In this document: positions 12,292 through 23,841 of the stretch, piece by piece
Position numbering within the stretch: the first letter of the stretch is position 1
Layout of the letters: every line of letters starts with the position of its first letter
Source of the DNA: Casuarina equisetifolia
Taxonomy: Eukaryota > Streptophyta > Magnoliopsida > Fagales > Casuarinaceae
DNA: 64,000 bases
NCBI GenBank assembly: GCA_028551475.1
Contig: CM052359.1
Span: 24,057,583 to 24,121,582 of the forward strand
Direction of reading: 5' to 3'
Position numbers and translations under genes: made by a program
Notes under the pieces: generated by a model
What the model was told of the DNA's origin: nothing
Databases searched by the model: none
What the model saw: the letters and a program-made list of their open reading frames with translations, nothing else

Positions 12292-12493
12292 CACGTGCTG
12301 ATTCGTCACCTAGCTTCATGTCGTAGTCAGCACCAAGTGTCACAGAAGCTGACAGTTGAGAGCCAGACATAAGAGAAGCCAACACCTGGAACAAGAACAT
12401 TCAACAATGTTTTTCAGCGTTCCACACGTGTAAATTCTAGAATCCCTGCTGTCAGATTCTCACCAATTTTCAGCTCGTACATATATGCATGCA
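12292..12493 (+). promoter_or_regulatory. Seed-type promoter elements of the LEA gene: two G-box/ABRE and one RY motif
   Basis: CACGTG occurs at 12292-12297 and 12425-12430. TGCATGCA, containing the RY core CATGCA, occurs at 12486-12493. A TATA-like ACATATATG overlaps just upstream of the RY motif. CACGTG/ABRE sites are bound by ABI5-type bZIP factors, and RY motifs by the B3 factors ABI3, FUS3 and LEC2. This pairing is characteristic of seed-maturation genes and agrees with the LEA product encoded 75-280 bp downstream. Binding is inferred from motifs alone. Confidence 0.55.
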
Positions 12494-12568
12494 CTCATGT
12501 TGCACCTCCGAGCAACGATCAAGGGCTAGCTTTTTCTTGTTTGATAGACTCGACAGTAAACCCTGAAA

Positions 12569-13603
12569 ATGAGCCAAGGACAACCACAAAAACCCCACGA
12601 TGACCAGCGTTCCCACCCGGAAGCCATCAAGTATGGCGACGTTTTCGACGTCTCGGGTTCTTTGGCGTCCAAACCTGTTGCCCCCGGAGACGCATCCACA
12701 ATGCAGACTGCTGAAAACATATCCGAGGAAGTTGGTGACGAGGTCTAATCTGCTCTTCAACATTTATTGCCATAACATATGCAACAGTTTAGAAATAAAT
12801 TTGGTGACAATATCAGCCTGAGATTTTGAATTGATGTTGGGAGGAGAAGGGAGTTCGAAACCTTAACTTAGATTTGGACAGGGACTTCTTGACTTTTTAC
12901 CATTTTTACCATTAAGCCAAGGGACATCCCATACTTTGAATTGTTGTTTTAACTTTGAAATCACCTAGAATGAGATTTTTTTCTTTTTTGTTTTTCTGTT
13001 TACGTTCCCATTAGTATTATATAAAACAGAAGATTTAAGTTGTGTTTGAGATATAGGTTGTCGGTCGATATGTCACTCCAGATGTGCCGACTAGGACTCC
13101 AGCAGCAGCTCTTAATCGAGATGCGATAACAATAGGCGAGGCGCTCGAGGCGACCGCTCTTTCTGCCGGTGACAAGCCGATTGACCAAAGCGATGCTGCT
13201 GCTATACAAGCTGCCGAGGTGAGAGCAACTGGAACAAACGAAATAGTACCTGGCGGCGTGGCCTCCGTGGCGCAGTCTGCTGCCGATATCAACCCTCGCA
13301 TAATGATCGAGGAAGCAAAGACAAAGGTCGCCGATGTCCTGACGGTAATTTCGTTTACTTTTTCATTGCAATCACATTCCGCAAGTGGTGGTTCATGCTA
13401 TTTTTTAGTGGTATTTCCTTTCATTGATCTCTTTATTTACGTAGAATGCGACTGCATTGCTGCCGGGTGATAAACCAGTCACGCGAGAAGATGCTGAAGG
13501 GGTCATTAGTGCGGAGATAAGGAACAAGTCTGATATGACCACCACTCCTGGCGGCGTTGCTGTCTCTATGGCCGCAGCGGCGAGGCTTAATCAGAATACA
13601 TGA
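12569..13603 (+). CDS. LEA protein of the SMP (seed maturation protein, D-34) family, 206 aa
   Basis: Three exons: 12569-12742, 13057-13344 and 13445-13603, all joined in phase 0 with GT-AG introns (314 and 100 nt). Exon 1 encodes the family N-terminus (MSQGQPQKP, then IKYGDVFDVSGSLASKPVAP). Exon 2 carries ITIGEALEATALSAGDKP, DQSDAAAIQAAEVRATGTN and the PGGVASVAQSAADIN block. Exon 3 carries the last SMP repeat (ALLPGDKPVTREDAEGVIS and PGGVAVSMAAAARLN). These glycine- and alanine-rich proteins accumulate in drying seeds and protect cell components. Family members usually have three SMP repeats and about 250-260 residues. Here the first is cut off after MQTAENISEEVGDE, and intron 1 shows no missing piece. 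Family call is firm; exon 1's 3' limit is slightly less so. Confidence 0.88.
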
Positions 13604-13893
13604 TGTCGAAAGAAATGTCTAACTCCCATATGTGCATAGTCTTTTCGCTATCACTGCCTTGCTGTTTCGTTTTCTTTCTTTTAATATGATGTAGATGTTA
13701 TGCTTGTAATCCTGTATTAAATACACTGGTTACTTGTATCATTTTCCTGCATCTTCTCTACGTATGGAGCTCGATTGTTATGTATGCTACTCTTCTTCAA
13801 ATTGTCAATATCAAACAACGAATAACACAGGAAATCCAACTTATAGCTAATACAAAGGAATTCCTGTCACAAAAGTAACTTATTTTCATAATA

Positions 13894-14003
13894 TATTTAA
13901 TTGACCACATAAATTAGAAGAAAGAAAGACAAAAGTATAAGGAATTGACAAATTATTTAATTGACCACATAAATTAGATGAAAGAAAGACAGAAGGATAT
14001 GGT
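13894..14003. repeat. Tandem duplication, 60-bp period, two copies
   Basis: TATTTAATTGACCACATAAA begins at 13894 and again at 13954, followed each time by TTAGA(A/T)GAAAGAAAGACA. About 50 bp is shared with a few mismatches. It lies 290 bp downstream of the LEA stop codon. Confidence 0.75.
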
Positions 14004-15003
14004 TTGGAAGGGTTGAAAAGTGAGAACTTTTTAAAAGTTAATCCAATGAATTGACTTAGCTAGTGGGAATGGAATTCTTATTCATTTCATTATCATTTTC
14101 TACAAATAATGAAACGTTGGGAATGGATTTCCTGTTTATTTTGTTATCATTTAGAATGTTCTTTTTAAATAAAGGAAATGCAGATATTAAAGAAAAAAAA
14201 TGAGAATTTAAATTTTATTCAGCAGAACTTGTATTTGCATCTAATTTATAATTGATTTTATACATTCATTTTATAAGAATTAATAAAATCCAAGGGTAAA
14301 AATCTTGCAATTGAAATATCAATGAAATCGTAAAGTTTCTATTGAAATAATATAAAATATTTTCTTCTGCTAAACATTTTATATCTATTTTTTTTCTTTT
14401 TATATTCTATATCACATAAATCTTCTCAATCATTTATTATTCTTCTGATTTGGCAATCAATCCAAAATTAAATTTGACTAGACTTAATTTCCGAAATCTT
14501 TGGCCCTTTCTTTCTCTCAATTCAATATTTTCAAATAGAAAAAATGCATCTGTTTCCTTTCCTTAAAATGAAATTTATTTCTTAACACCAAGAATTCTTT
14601 CATCGGGATGCTTGTTTTCCATGGTTCACTCAAGCTAGGTATGAACGCTCGTGCTTTTATAGCCAGCAAGCCTAGCCGGTGCTTTCGCGGCGAGCTACAG
14701 TTCTTTGGGCTTCACTGCCATTTGGAGCTGGAAAATATTTGATTGGGCTTAGGTTCCCCTTGTTCCGTCAGAGCTTAAGAGTTCCTTGACCGTTGCCATC
14801 TTGGATTCGTGGTTTATTTGCAGGTTTTCTCTTTTTCTGTAATTATGAAACCTGGAGGAGTAGAGAGTGAAGAACTAAGGGATAATTGCTGCTTAAAAGC
14901 CAAAGGTCGAAGAGAGCTCGCCATCTGGTTCTGAGAAGCGTTTTTCTTCAGCATGTATTGGTCACGGGGTCCACTGCGTACGCTTGGTCCCAATTTCAGA
15001 AAT

Positions 15004-15780
15004 GAAGCAGTGTTGATTTCTCTATGAAAAACATAAAAACTTAGAAAGTAATCTATAAAAAAAAATAGATTCCTTGCTTAATGATTTAGGGTTTCAAGTT
15101 GGATATGGATGATTTTCTAAGAATATAATATAATATTAAAATCTATATTTTCTCTTAACACCTTTGTAGATATGGATGAGCTTAAAATCTAAATAAAGTG
15201 CAGTATTGCATAAAATGATTTAGGTGGAAATCATTATGGCGAGGAAGTGTATTAAATTAATAATGAAAAATTATCTAGAAATTGCTAAAGAGCTTACTAA
15301 AAATTTAAGTTCAATTTTTCGTCCATTTGCTTGTGGACAGAGAGTTTCGTGTGAAATATTGTCTTACATCCCAAGCGAGGCGGTGCGTTAAGTTGGAAAT
15401 GCATTATTTTTTAAACAATCTAAGCCAAAACTTAAGTTCTCCCTTAACACTCCTATAGTTATGCATAAGCTTAGAATTTATATAGAAAGTAGCATCATGC
15501 AAGATGGCTTGGATTGAACCATCACGATGAAGGGATGTGTTAAAAAATGACATAGAATTGTCTCACATTGCTAAGGAGTTTCTTAGGAAACTAAGCTCAA
15601 TCTTCCGCTCCTTTCGTGGACAAAAATGTTTGTGGTTGCCCCATGCTTTGAAGGAGAGGACTTGTTTAGTCTCACATAAGAAACACAAAAATTAAAAAGT
15701 AGTTTATAAAAATATAAGTCACTCTACTTAATATTTTAAGATTTTAAGTTGAATATGAATAATTTTTTATAATATTTAAT
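15004..15780 (+). repeat. TRIM-like tandem array, diverged
   Basis: Two copies of an internal block begin at 15150 and 15438 (both TTCTC, then CTTAACAC). Each runs through a GTGGACA-containing end at about 15335 and 15615. They alternate with three LTR-like segments near 15010, 15352 and 15661, the first and last sharing the ACATAAAAAC-like to TTTCAAGTTGGATATG-like stretch. The period is about 290-340 bp. There is no coding capacity, divergence is high, and the limits are approximate. Confidence 0.45.
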
Positions 15781-16392
15781 AATAAAAAATAAACAAAAAC
15801 TTAGCGGTTCAAAAACTCCACCAAAAAACTATGAAGCCCTAACTTTTTTTTTTGCATCACTGACAAAAATCAGCTTTAAAAAGTTGCCCCTTCATTACTG
15901 CAAGCCATAGCATATCTCTTTCTTTTCCTGTCCGAAGGGAAGCATGTCTTTCATGATAAAATCCTCATCACACTGGCAAAAATTCGTTGTTTGGAGAAAA
16001 GAAAGAAAACCAATACCAAGAAAGTACTTCCCTGTCTTCTGGCGAGGTTATATAATTGGATTCCAGCTGATTGGGTTGTAAAATACTAGTAGACAGCACA
16101 ACTATGACATAGTTTCTTGCTCGATTCGAAAGAACTCGCCCTTTCTTAATAGTTCTCTATTTCTTACTCATGAACAGAAGGAACAAAAACTATCATCACA
16201 TGATATGCTGTCTGTCTGTCGTTGATGTGGGCAAGTTGAGCTGACCGCTCGTGGCATAGTGGCCACTGGCCAAGTGCCCGGCAAAGCCAACTGCTACAGC
16301 TCATTTCTGGGATCCGATGTGATGCCTACTGTGTCCTTAGAATCTTCCTTCTAGGGCCTATTATTACACATAAAAAATGTGCACAAGATTTA

Positions 16393-16719
16393 TATTAAAA
16401 GTGAGTATTATTCTATATTGAAAGTAAGATGATAGGTCCTTGAGTTTGTAAATGATGAAATTTTTTTATTTAATATCTTAAAGTTATAAGACGAGCTCTC
16501 ATACTCTATTGTGATATCAAAATTAAAAATGAGTTTCTGTTTCATAAACCCTCATGCCTTAAAGTTGGATTTCAGTCCATGTACAATGTTTGTGTCAATA
16601 TATACATGAGAATGGTGTTAAAAATAGGTGTTATTCCACATTGAAAGCGAGAAGATGGGCCCTTGAAATTTTTTCACCTAATAATGCCTTAAGATTTTAG
16701 GATGGACTTTCGTACTCTA
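16393..16719 (+). mobile_element. TRIM element (miniature LTR retrotransposon)
   Basis: The left LTR is about 16393-16508 and the right LTR about 16616-16719. Both carry a TATTC(T/C)A(T/C)ATTGAAAG block and end in TACTCTA. A primer-site-like TGATATCA lies at 16512-16519, just inside the left LTR. The internal region is about 100 bp and non-coding. Related LTR-like sequence occurs on the minus strand at 42170-42252 and, weakly, at 5770-6080, suggesting one family in this locus. The LTRs are well diverged, so it is old. Confidence 0.55.
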
Positions 16720-19273
16720 ATAATTTCCCCTCATTATATAAATTGGTCATTTCCACAGGAAATATTGTCCCGCTAGTCACCCCTTTAGGCAGGACCAGTG
16801 GCTCTAAGGCTTGCACGTACAAAGGCCTCACGGGAGATCTTCTCCATCGTTGATTCCTACTACTGCCTGTATAACGATGGCGACGACGATGACAAAGATG
16901 GAGTAACTTGATTAGTACCAGTAAAAGCTGGAACAGTGAAAGTAATATGACGGGCAATGAACTGCTTTTAAGTGGTCCACTACTGCTAGCACATGGGCTT
17001 TCAAGGATCTTTTGCTAGCACGGGAATACAATAATCTGTCATTGATCTTATTAAGAAAAAAATTATCGTTATCCTCATTATATTAAGGGCCAATCACCCT
17101 TAATTGGTAGCACCTTCTTTCTGTGTTTTCTACTTTGAAGTTGCTCATACCTTCACAACTGGGTGAAATTTCTGGAACTTGGACTGAGGTTTGCAAGGTC
17201 GTAACATGAAAAGGAATTAAAGAGAGTGCGAAAAGGCCATCCTGCTAACCGAGCTTCCGGTTACCTTGCATAAAAGGTCGGATGATAAGTTAATTTTTTA
17301 TTTCATTAACTTGCATAGAACAATTATGTGCAGAGAATGCCTTACTTTCCATTCAAGTGCTTGTTGAAATAGCAAGTAGAAAGAATTATTGTTGGCTTTT
17401 GGGATATTATCTTTTCATGAATGCACAAAATGTTCTATGATTTAGTACAACGCCAACAGAATTTCGAAAAGCATGAAATGGGTTCGATAAGGACGCTGCC
17501 AATTGTGGAGGACAATCATGCAGAAGTCTGAGGGATAAACCACTCTGTTACTCATCAGAAAGCTTTCTTCTATGGCAGTTGTCACGTAGTGCAGAACCGG
17601 CTTTGTTCTAGGGCAGTAGTCACGAAGTCAGTGCAATGTCCTCCTCTGAACAATAAGGCATCAACTCTTTCAGTAGCTTCCTGCCTTTACATACCCCTTT
17701 CTTTTGCAGCGTCCTTTTTCTTTTTGTTTTTTGGTTTTTTGTTTGTCGGCTATGGAGTTCTGAAGTAAAGCCATAACCAGATCCCTTTTGGTCTTCTTCC
17801 GACCCGGAAAGAAAGAATCTCGTGTAATGTGAACTTATCGGGCACTGCAGAAGAAAAGGGAGAGTACCATTGTCGTTTCCTATTGCAGCTCTTAACTCGG
17901 CTCTATATAAAGACGACACATGCAGTTCTTGGATGGACAAAAGAATGCCAAAAAGCAAGCCTCACGCGAGGTCTACAAAGCTTTCTTGTTTGCTTCAGGA
18001 CATGAATCCATATCGTTTGTCTTCTTTCCATAAATGATTGGAAGAACCCTAGTCCGCCAGAGTTTGAAGTGAACCAAGATATCAGAGAAAAAAATTGCAT
18101 ACCGGGGGAACATGTGACAATCAGTGTTATCGGTTGACAAGTGGATTGTAGATGTTTACTGTTACCAGAATGGTTGCACCGGACTTATGGACATCAAATG
18201 AAGCAAAATGGTAGTTGGATGGGTCGCCATTAAGCTCTGCACATGTTCTAGCTATGGCCCTTTGCGAGGTTGGTTGGACAATCCTTATGGTCCTAGCTAC
18301 CAGATCGTCGTCCTTAAATCCTTCACCTCCTCTCTAAGCTTTTCCGGAGATGGAAAAGTTAACAAGAAAGTTAAGTGAAGATTGTTTGGCAGCTCAATAT
18401 TAAGTGAAGTGACGTAGGGAAGTCTTTAGAGTTTGATTTTTGGACCAGAAAGTGCAGGAAAATATAGGATTTTTCTTGAGAAATGGAGAAAAAATTTAAC
18501 AGGTTGAAAATTTATGACTGTTGTAGCAGGCCAATCTTTTTTTGCTCAAGCTTTTTCTTTTTTCTTTTTAAGTAAATTATTAAGTATTTTATATAACTCA
18601 AACTTTATATTATAAAATAGTTCAATCAATCATTTATTTGAAATATTACAAAACTTTTGCAAATACTTATTATAATTTAAAAGTCTTAATCTTTTAAATG
18701 ATGACATTTTACCTCTCAGCATTTTTTATAAATCATTTATTTTGTCCATAGAGAATCTAAGTAATTATTTATAAGAAATCGCAGAAGTTTATCAACTTTT
18801 TTTTGGTAGAAATGTAAGTGTGCATTAATAAGAAGTAGTGTACCAAAGCATAGGGGCATACCCCAGAATTACAAGAATTATAAAAATATAGAGGTTAGAA
18901 GCCTTCAAATCTCACTCAAAATGACATTTTCCTGTGAGGATTTAATATTTTTAAACAAATAAGCTCTCCCTCATACAATTTTCTTAATTTTAGCTAGCAT
19001 GATTGGAATGTCTACTAGTTTGCTTTGGAAGTTTATCAACTTTTACTTTATTCGAAATATGCCTCTTTCAATCACAATTCTCTATAACATTTAGAACATT
19101 TAGGGTAACACTTTTTTTTTTAAGCTACTTTTATCACGTATCTCCTAGTAACTATATCTACTCAGGCTTATTTGAATCGCCGGTGCATGTTTAGGCCATT
19201 TTAATCAGCTTTTCCAAGCAACAGAAGCGATATGATAGTACAATGCAGTGATGAGCTTTTCTTTTGAACCTTT

Positions 19274-19341
19274 CACTTGGCCACTCTTTGGAACATTACA
19301 GTTGGGTCACTTGGCCACTCTTTGGAACATTACAGTTGGGT
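19274..19341. repeat. Perfect 34-bp tandem duplication
   Basis: The unit starting CACTTGGCCACTCTTTGGAA is repeated exactly, at 19274-19307 and 19308-19341. Complete identity suggests a recent slippage or small duplication. No known element is involved. Confidence 0.9.
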
Positions 19342-20477
19342 CAATTTTGGTGGATGGTCCTGAAATGTCAGTCCCTTCACTGGCAAAACTCGGAACAGCT
19401 GCTGACTACCTTTCAGGGCTTCAGAAAATGTGGTCTCTCATGCAACAGTGTCATAAAAAAGAAGGCATATCCTGGACCCAGCAAATCAGACAATTATGGA
19501 CCTTAACACTGGCATATAGTGGTGGTGTCAGATGCGGAAACTGCACTGAACTACACAATACCGCCCAAAATTATATGAGATCTAAATCATTTTATTTCCT
19601 TCTTAGCATACATTACCTCTAACGCTCCCTCTGTACCATGTCGGACATTATAAAATGCAAGTCCTGTAACCCGGCAGAAGACAAGTCATACGTGGAAGAT
19701 CCTTTAAAATCGATTAGAGAATCATATACATCTGCTATGTCAACTTCCTATGCATAATTGAACAGAGTGCCAACTATAACCAATGCTTCATTTCTTTCTA
19801 AGATACGAAATAATGCAGAAGCTGAAAATATTGCTTGGCAGATGGTTCACAATCTTTGGCGCCCTTGCATGCCTTTTAGAGCCATGTTATACTGGTCCCT
19901 TAAAAGCTGTTGCATCAAAAGCTGCAAAAATTGATCAAATATGATTTCTGTTTTATATTTTCGGTGGGTATTCATTTGATATCCAATAAAGGACCAACCT
20001 TGTAGTGGGAAGGTTTTTCATATTTTGGGTTTCATAGAATTCTGAGTCGTTTTTGCTCATCTTGCCGGTTTCCTGTAAGAGTGGGAAGATTTTTCAGCAA
20101 TGGCATGCTGATCTGAATTTCAGCAGTTCAATAAAAGAGTATCGCCAAAGTACGCCACTAGGGACACTGATATTAAACTTGCAGCATTTTTTAGTCCTTC
20201 ACCAAAATACACGTTATAAACAACATAAATTGACCGTCTACCATAGGCGGACCTCCCCTCTCTCTCCAAAGGTGATAAAGATAAATAGAGCTCAACTTGT
20301 TAACTTGAACTTGTTAACTTGTTAGAGCAACATCTCTCTCTTCATCTCTCTAGGTACACACATTAGGGGGCTCTTTCTTTTTCTCTCTTAGTAACACAAT
20401 TAACACACAAAATAGAGCTTCACCTTGAATCTCTTTTCCTCATCTCCATCCCTCTCAGTCTGTGTAGATCAAGAAGA

Positions 20478-21218
20478 ATGCCAATAAGCACACCGGGAAG
20501 AAACCTCAACCTCTGTTTCACAAAGATCGGATGGCCTCTAGCACCCGATTCCCCTCCCATGAGTCCTGTCCTACCAACTCCAGATCATGGTCACAACCAT
20601 ACACTGCCCTCCAACACCAACACCACCACCACCACCACTACCACTACCACTTCGCCATCCCTAATAAGAAACTTCAACTCCCTTTATGACCATACCTTTG
20701 ACTCCACCTCCAAATCCCTCAGCCAATGTTCCTCCTCCCTCTCCACCACCTCCTCCTCCTGTGAACCAGACCCTGCCGCCACCGCCAGCGCGGCAGACTT
20801 CGCCTCCGCTTTTGCCTCCCAGCGCTTCTTTTTCTCTACCCCTGGCCGCTCCAACTCCATCATCGAATCAACCGTGGAAGAACCAAACTTAGCACCCATT
20901 GCTGCACCACGACAACAAGAGAAGCTCTTCAACAATAGCGTGGCGGTGCCCAAGTACTCGCGGGATCCCTACTCCGACTTCAGGCGTTCCATGCAAGAGA
21001 TGGTGGAGGCGCGTGAGCTAGTGGACGTGAAATCCAACTGGCAGTTCTTGCATGAGCTTCTTCTATGCTATCTGGCACTCAACCCCAAGAACACCCACAA
21101 GTTCATCCTTGAAGCGTTTGCGGATCTTCTAGTCAGCCTCCTGTCACAGCCGCCGGACGAAGGTAAGCGAAGGGATCCCATCTTTTCCACCAGTAACACT
21201 GAAATTTCACAACGGTGA
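20478..21218 (+). CDS. OVATE family protein (OFP), transcriptional repressor, 246 aa
   Basis: Single exon, as usual for this family. The OVATE domain lies at about residues 156-222, with the conserved DPYSDFRRSMQEMVEA, then W-Q-F-L-H-E-L-L-L-C-Y-L-x-L-N-P-K-N and HKFILEAFADLLVSLL. OFPs are plant-specific nuclear repressors. They bind KNOX and BELL homeodomain proteins and TRM proteins, and control organ shape and secondary wall formation. The N-terminal half is low complexity, with a ten-residue threonine run at about 49-58 coded by an ACC/ACT repeat, and Ser/Pro-rich stretches. The FCFTKIGWP-like N-terminus (LCFTKIGWPLAP) places it near the OFP13/16/18 group. A CT-rich leader precedes the ATG. 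Confidence 0.9.
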   Translation: MPISTPGRNLNLCFTKIGWPLAPDSPPMSPVLPTPDHGHNHTLPSNTNTTTTTTTTTTSPSLIRNFNSLYDHTFDSTSKSLSQCSSSLSTTSSSCEPDPAATASAADFASAFASQRFFFSTPGRSNSIIESTVEEPNLAPIAAPRQQEKLFNNSVAVPKYSRDPYSDFRRSMQEMVEARELVDVKSNWQFLHELLLCYLALNPKNTHKFILEAFADLLVSLLSQPPDEGKRRDPIFSTSNTEISQR

Positions 21219-21563
21219 GATTTAGGATGGGAATCTCACCGCCATAAAAAATAACGTAGGGTGGTCCATTTTTTATGTTGTCCTTGATCTCAGCTTTGTC
21301 CTTCATGATTCCTTTGGATACATCCACAATTTCCATATATTTTATTTTTTGAGTTTATCTAACTTGGTATGATGTCCAGAGAAAAGAGAATCATGTACTC
21401 GTTCCTATTGTTTAAGTGAAAAATGATGGGCATCTGCTCTAACGTGTAAAGTAAGGACTTGTATTTACCCCAGAACTAAACGAGTTTTAGTTGCTATTAT
21501 GACAATTTTTTTTTGTCTAAAATGCTAGAATACCAATGATTAATTAGCAAATTATCGACCTTT

Positions 21564-21600
21564 CTACAAATTATCTGTTGTGCTAACAGATAATTTGTAG
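21564..21600. repeat. Perfect inverted repeat, 16-bp arms, 5-nt loop
   Basis: CTACAAATTATCTGTT at 21564-21579 is followed by GTGCT and then its exact reverse complement at 21585-21600. It lies about 345 bp downstream of the OFP stop codon. The stem is too short for a typical plant microRNA precursor. Confidence 0.9.
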
Positions 21601-23841
21601 CTTGAGAAAACCAATGCACACAGGCTGGGACTGAATGCTTTATTTATTTCTTCTCTTTTTTTTTTTCTTTTTTTTCTTTTTTGAAATCTCTGAAGAAGAA
21701 GACAAGTTGTCTTGAGGAGTTTGGACACCACGCTTCATGCTTAACTGTTGCACCTGCAGGTTGCTAGGGTCGAAGATAACGAATCTTTATTTACCAACAG
21801 CAAATTCATTGAAAAGTCCCTTTCATGGAAAGGCCACTTGCAGCATGCTTCATAATTACAGGCCACATGGAGCTTTTGCCCTTCCTACTATTCCTTTTCC
21901 GTCTGGCCTAGAACGTTAAAAAAGTTTCCATCTTCCATGAAAAGAGAAATGTGAGATATGAGTTATTCTTCCAGCGAAAACCAGAATACAAGAGCCCAAA
22001 AGATACATCGATGAAGGTGACAATGGATAAACTGCCAAAAGAAAAAATAAACAAAATTCACAAATCCTAGGCGCCCACAGCTCTCGGAAGCTAAGATTAT
22101 AAAACTCCCACATGATCCTGGAATTAGTTCAATTTGTGCATTGGGCCAGTAAACGTATTAATGGAGACTGCCATATTGTCTGGTCACTGAAACTGGACTG
22201 TAAACAATGACGAAATCCGAGTGTTCGACGTTGGCAACGTCCATAAACTAGACTGGTACCTAAAGACAAGAACACAAAATGCAGTAAAGCAACATCTGTT
22301 TATAGAGGAATGTTAACTAATTTGCAACTGCTACAACTAACATATCAGATTACATAAATCAGTTCTAAACTGCAATAGAAACTTGTTACTCAAGTATTTC
22401 TTGTAGTTGTTTGGTCTTAACTGTCACTTCGTTGTTCTTTAATTGAAGCTGGGACCCCTTTGCAAATTCACTTTAGAGATAGCTTGACCATTGCTTGTTA
22501 TGCTTTTGTGAACATGGCCCTGTTTAGCACTAAAAGTTTCAAAAGGTAGTAGTATCAACGAACAGCAATTTGTTAATATCAAGGAATAGAGAAAATGCAG
22601 AAAATGAGGATGCTCTTTTTGGTATTCAAAGTGTACTTTGAATTACACTCCACAAAGATACAAAAAGCTTGTTGTTGTAGGGTGTTAGCGTCCACTTATT
22701 CTTATCATGTAAATCTCTAGGAACTTTACACAATGACTTCTACTTGTACTCAAAAGCAGTACCCCAGTCATCACTCCCTCTGGCCTTCTTTCTGCATTCA
22801 CCGTCCTTCACGTTGTGACTTCTTTGGTCTCTAACTTGCAAGCCGGTGCAGGGTTGTGAGTTGAATTTTCCAAGTCCTCAAGTCCTTAATGGTGAAATCA
22901 ATTTTAAGTTATTTTGATGAAGAAAAAAAAAAGACTTTATAAGATGAATTTACCTGTAGAAAAATGTCCCCGAAAGAAACTAATATAAGGCATTTTAAGT
23001 ATAATGTTTGTCTTTCATGTATTGTATAAATTTCATGTATTAACGTTTGAGAATATTTTTTATTTCCTCCTTTGCCTTGTTGGGTCACAAGTAAAAGGGA
23101 TTAAGCTTGCATATCCCTTACATGAATATGTGCAAGTGAGCTGCATAAAAACACCGTCTGGCCCGATAGAAAGAGCCCAGCTCGAAAGGAAGGGAACCAA
23201 GCTCTAGCCCTTTTTGTGTGGTTTTAGTGAAAGGCTCGTTTCACTCTTGGAAAAACGATCTGCCCCTTTCAGCTTCACTCCTTACGCTTCATAAACTCTT
23301 CTCTGATTTTGAATTTGAATTCCTGATGTTTACCTTTGAACGGTAAGATGAGGTAATGTATGCAGTTTGTATTTAAGTAAAAAGCAAACATAATTGCTCT
23401 TGATTCTGCAGAAAAAATGGTCTTGTTTTAGCAAGCAAAAAATGCACAGAACCTTCTCTGAAATGCACGGACAAAAAGCTATTCTACTTGATAAAAATCC
23501 TCAGCTCTTCGGTTTGCATTCTATTCCTTTGACAAAACTTGTTAGGACTTTCAAACACTGCGCTGGACCAAAACAAAAGCTTAAACTTTTAGTTAGAGCA
23601 CTGTAGGCTTGCAATCATGCTATTGCCTATGTAAGAAATATTAATCCACTAAGAAATTCATCTGTGCAGCTCACCTACTTTATTGCTTCGGTGTGAGAGT
23701 TTCAATTAAAGAGCAGCGAGAGCTTTTACAACTTCTTCATATTAAAAGTTGTAATCAAATCATTTAAAACACCGAAGGGTGCTGTGAACACATTTCTGGC
23801 GTATTTGACAAACAATTGGGTTTCTTATAAACATGAGTAAA

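Larger units (their letters stand above)
13604..20477. other. Intergenic DNA between the LEA and OVATE genes
   Basis: No supported gene in about 6.9 kb. It contains a 60-bp tandem duplication (13894-14003), a TRIM-like array (15004-15780), a TRIM element (16393-16719) and a 34-bp tandem duplication (19274-19341). Open frames at 17620-17958 (-), 17903-18100 (-) and 19248-19622 (+) have no recognised domain. The last 150 bases before 20478 are a CT-rich leader of the OVATE gene. Confidence 0.45.

Noticed and set aside
17620-18100. Overlapping minus-strand frames of 112 and 65 codons as a gene
   Set aside because: No recognised domain, no splice-compatible partner exons and no family resemblance.
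21564-21600. MicroRNA precursor
   Set aside because: A 16-bp stem with a 5-nt loop is too short for plant microRNA processing.
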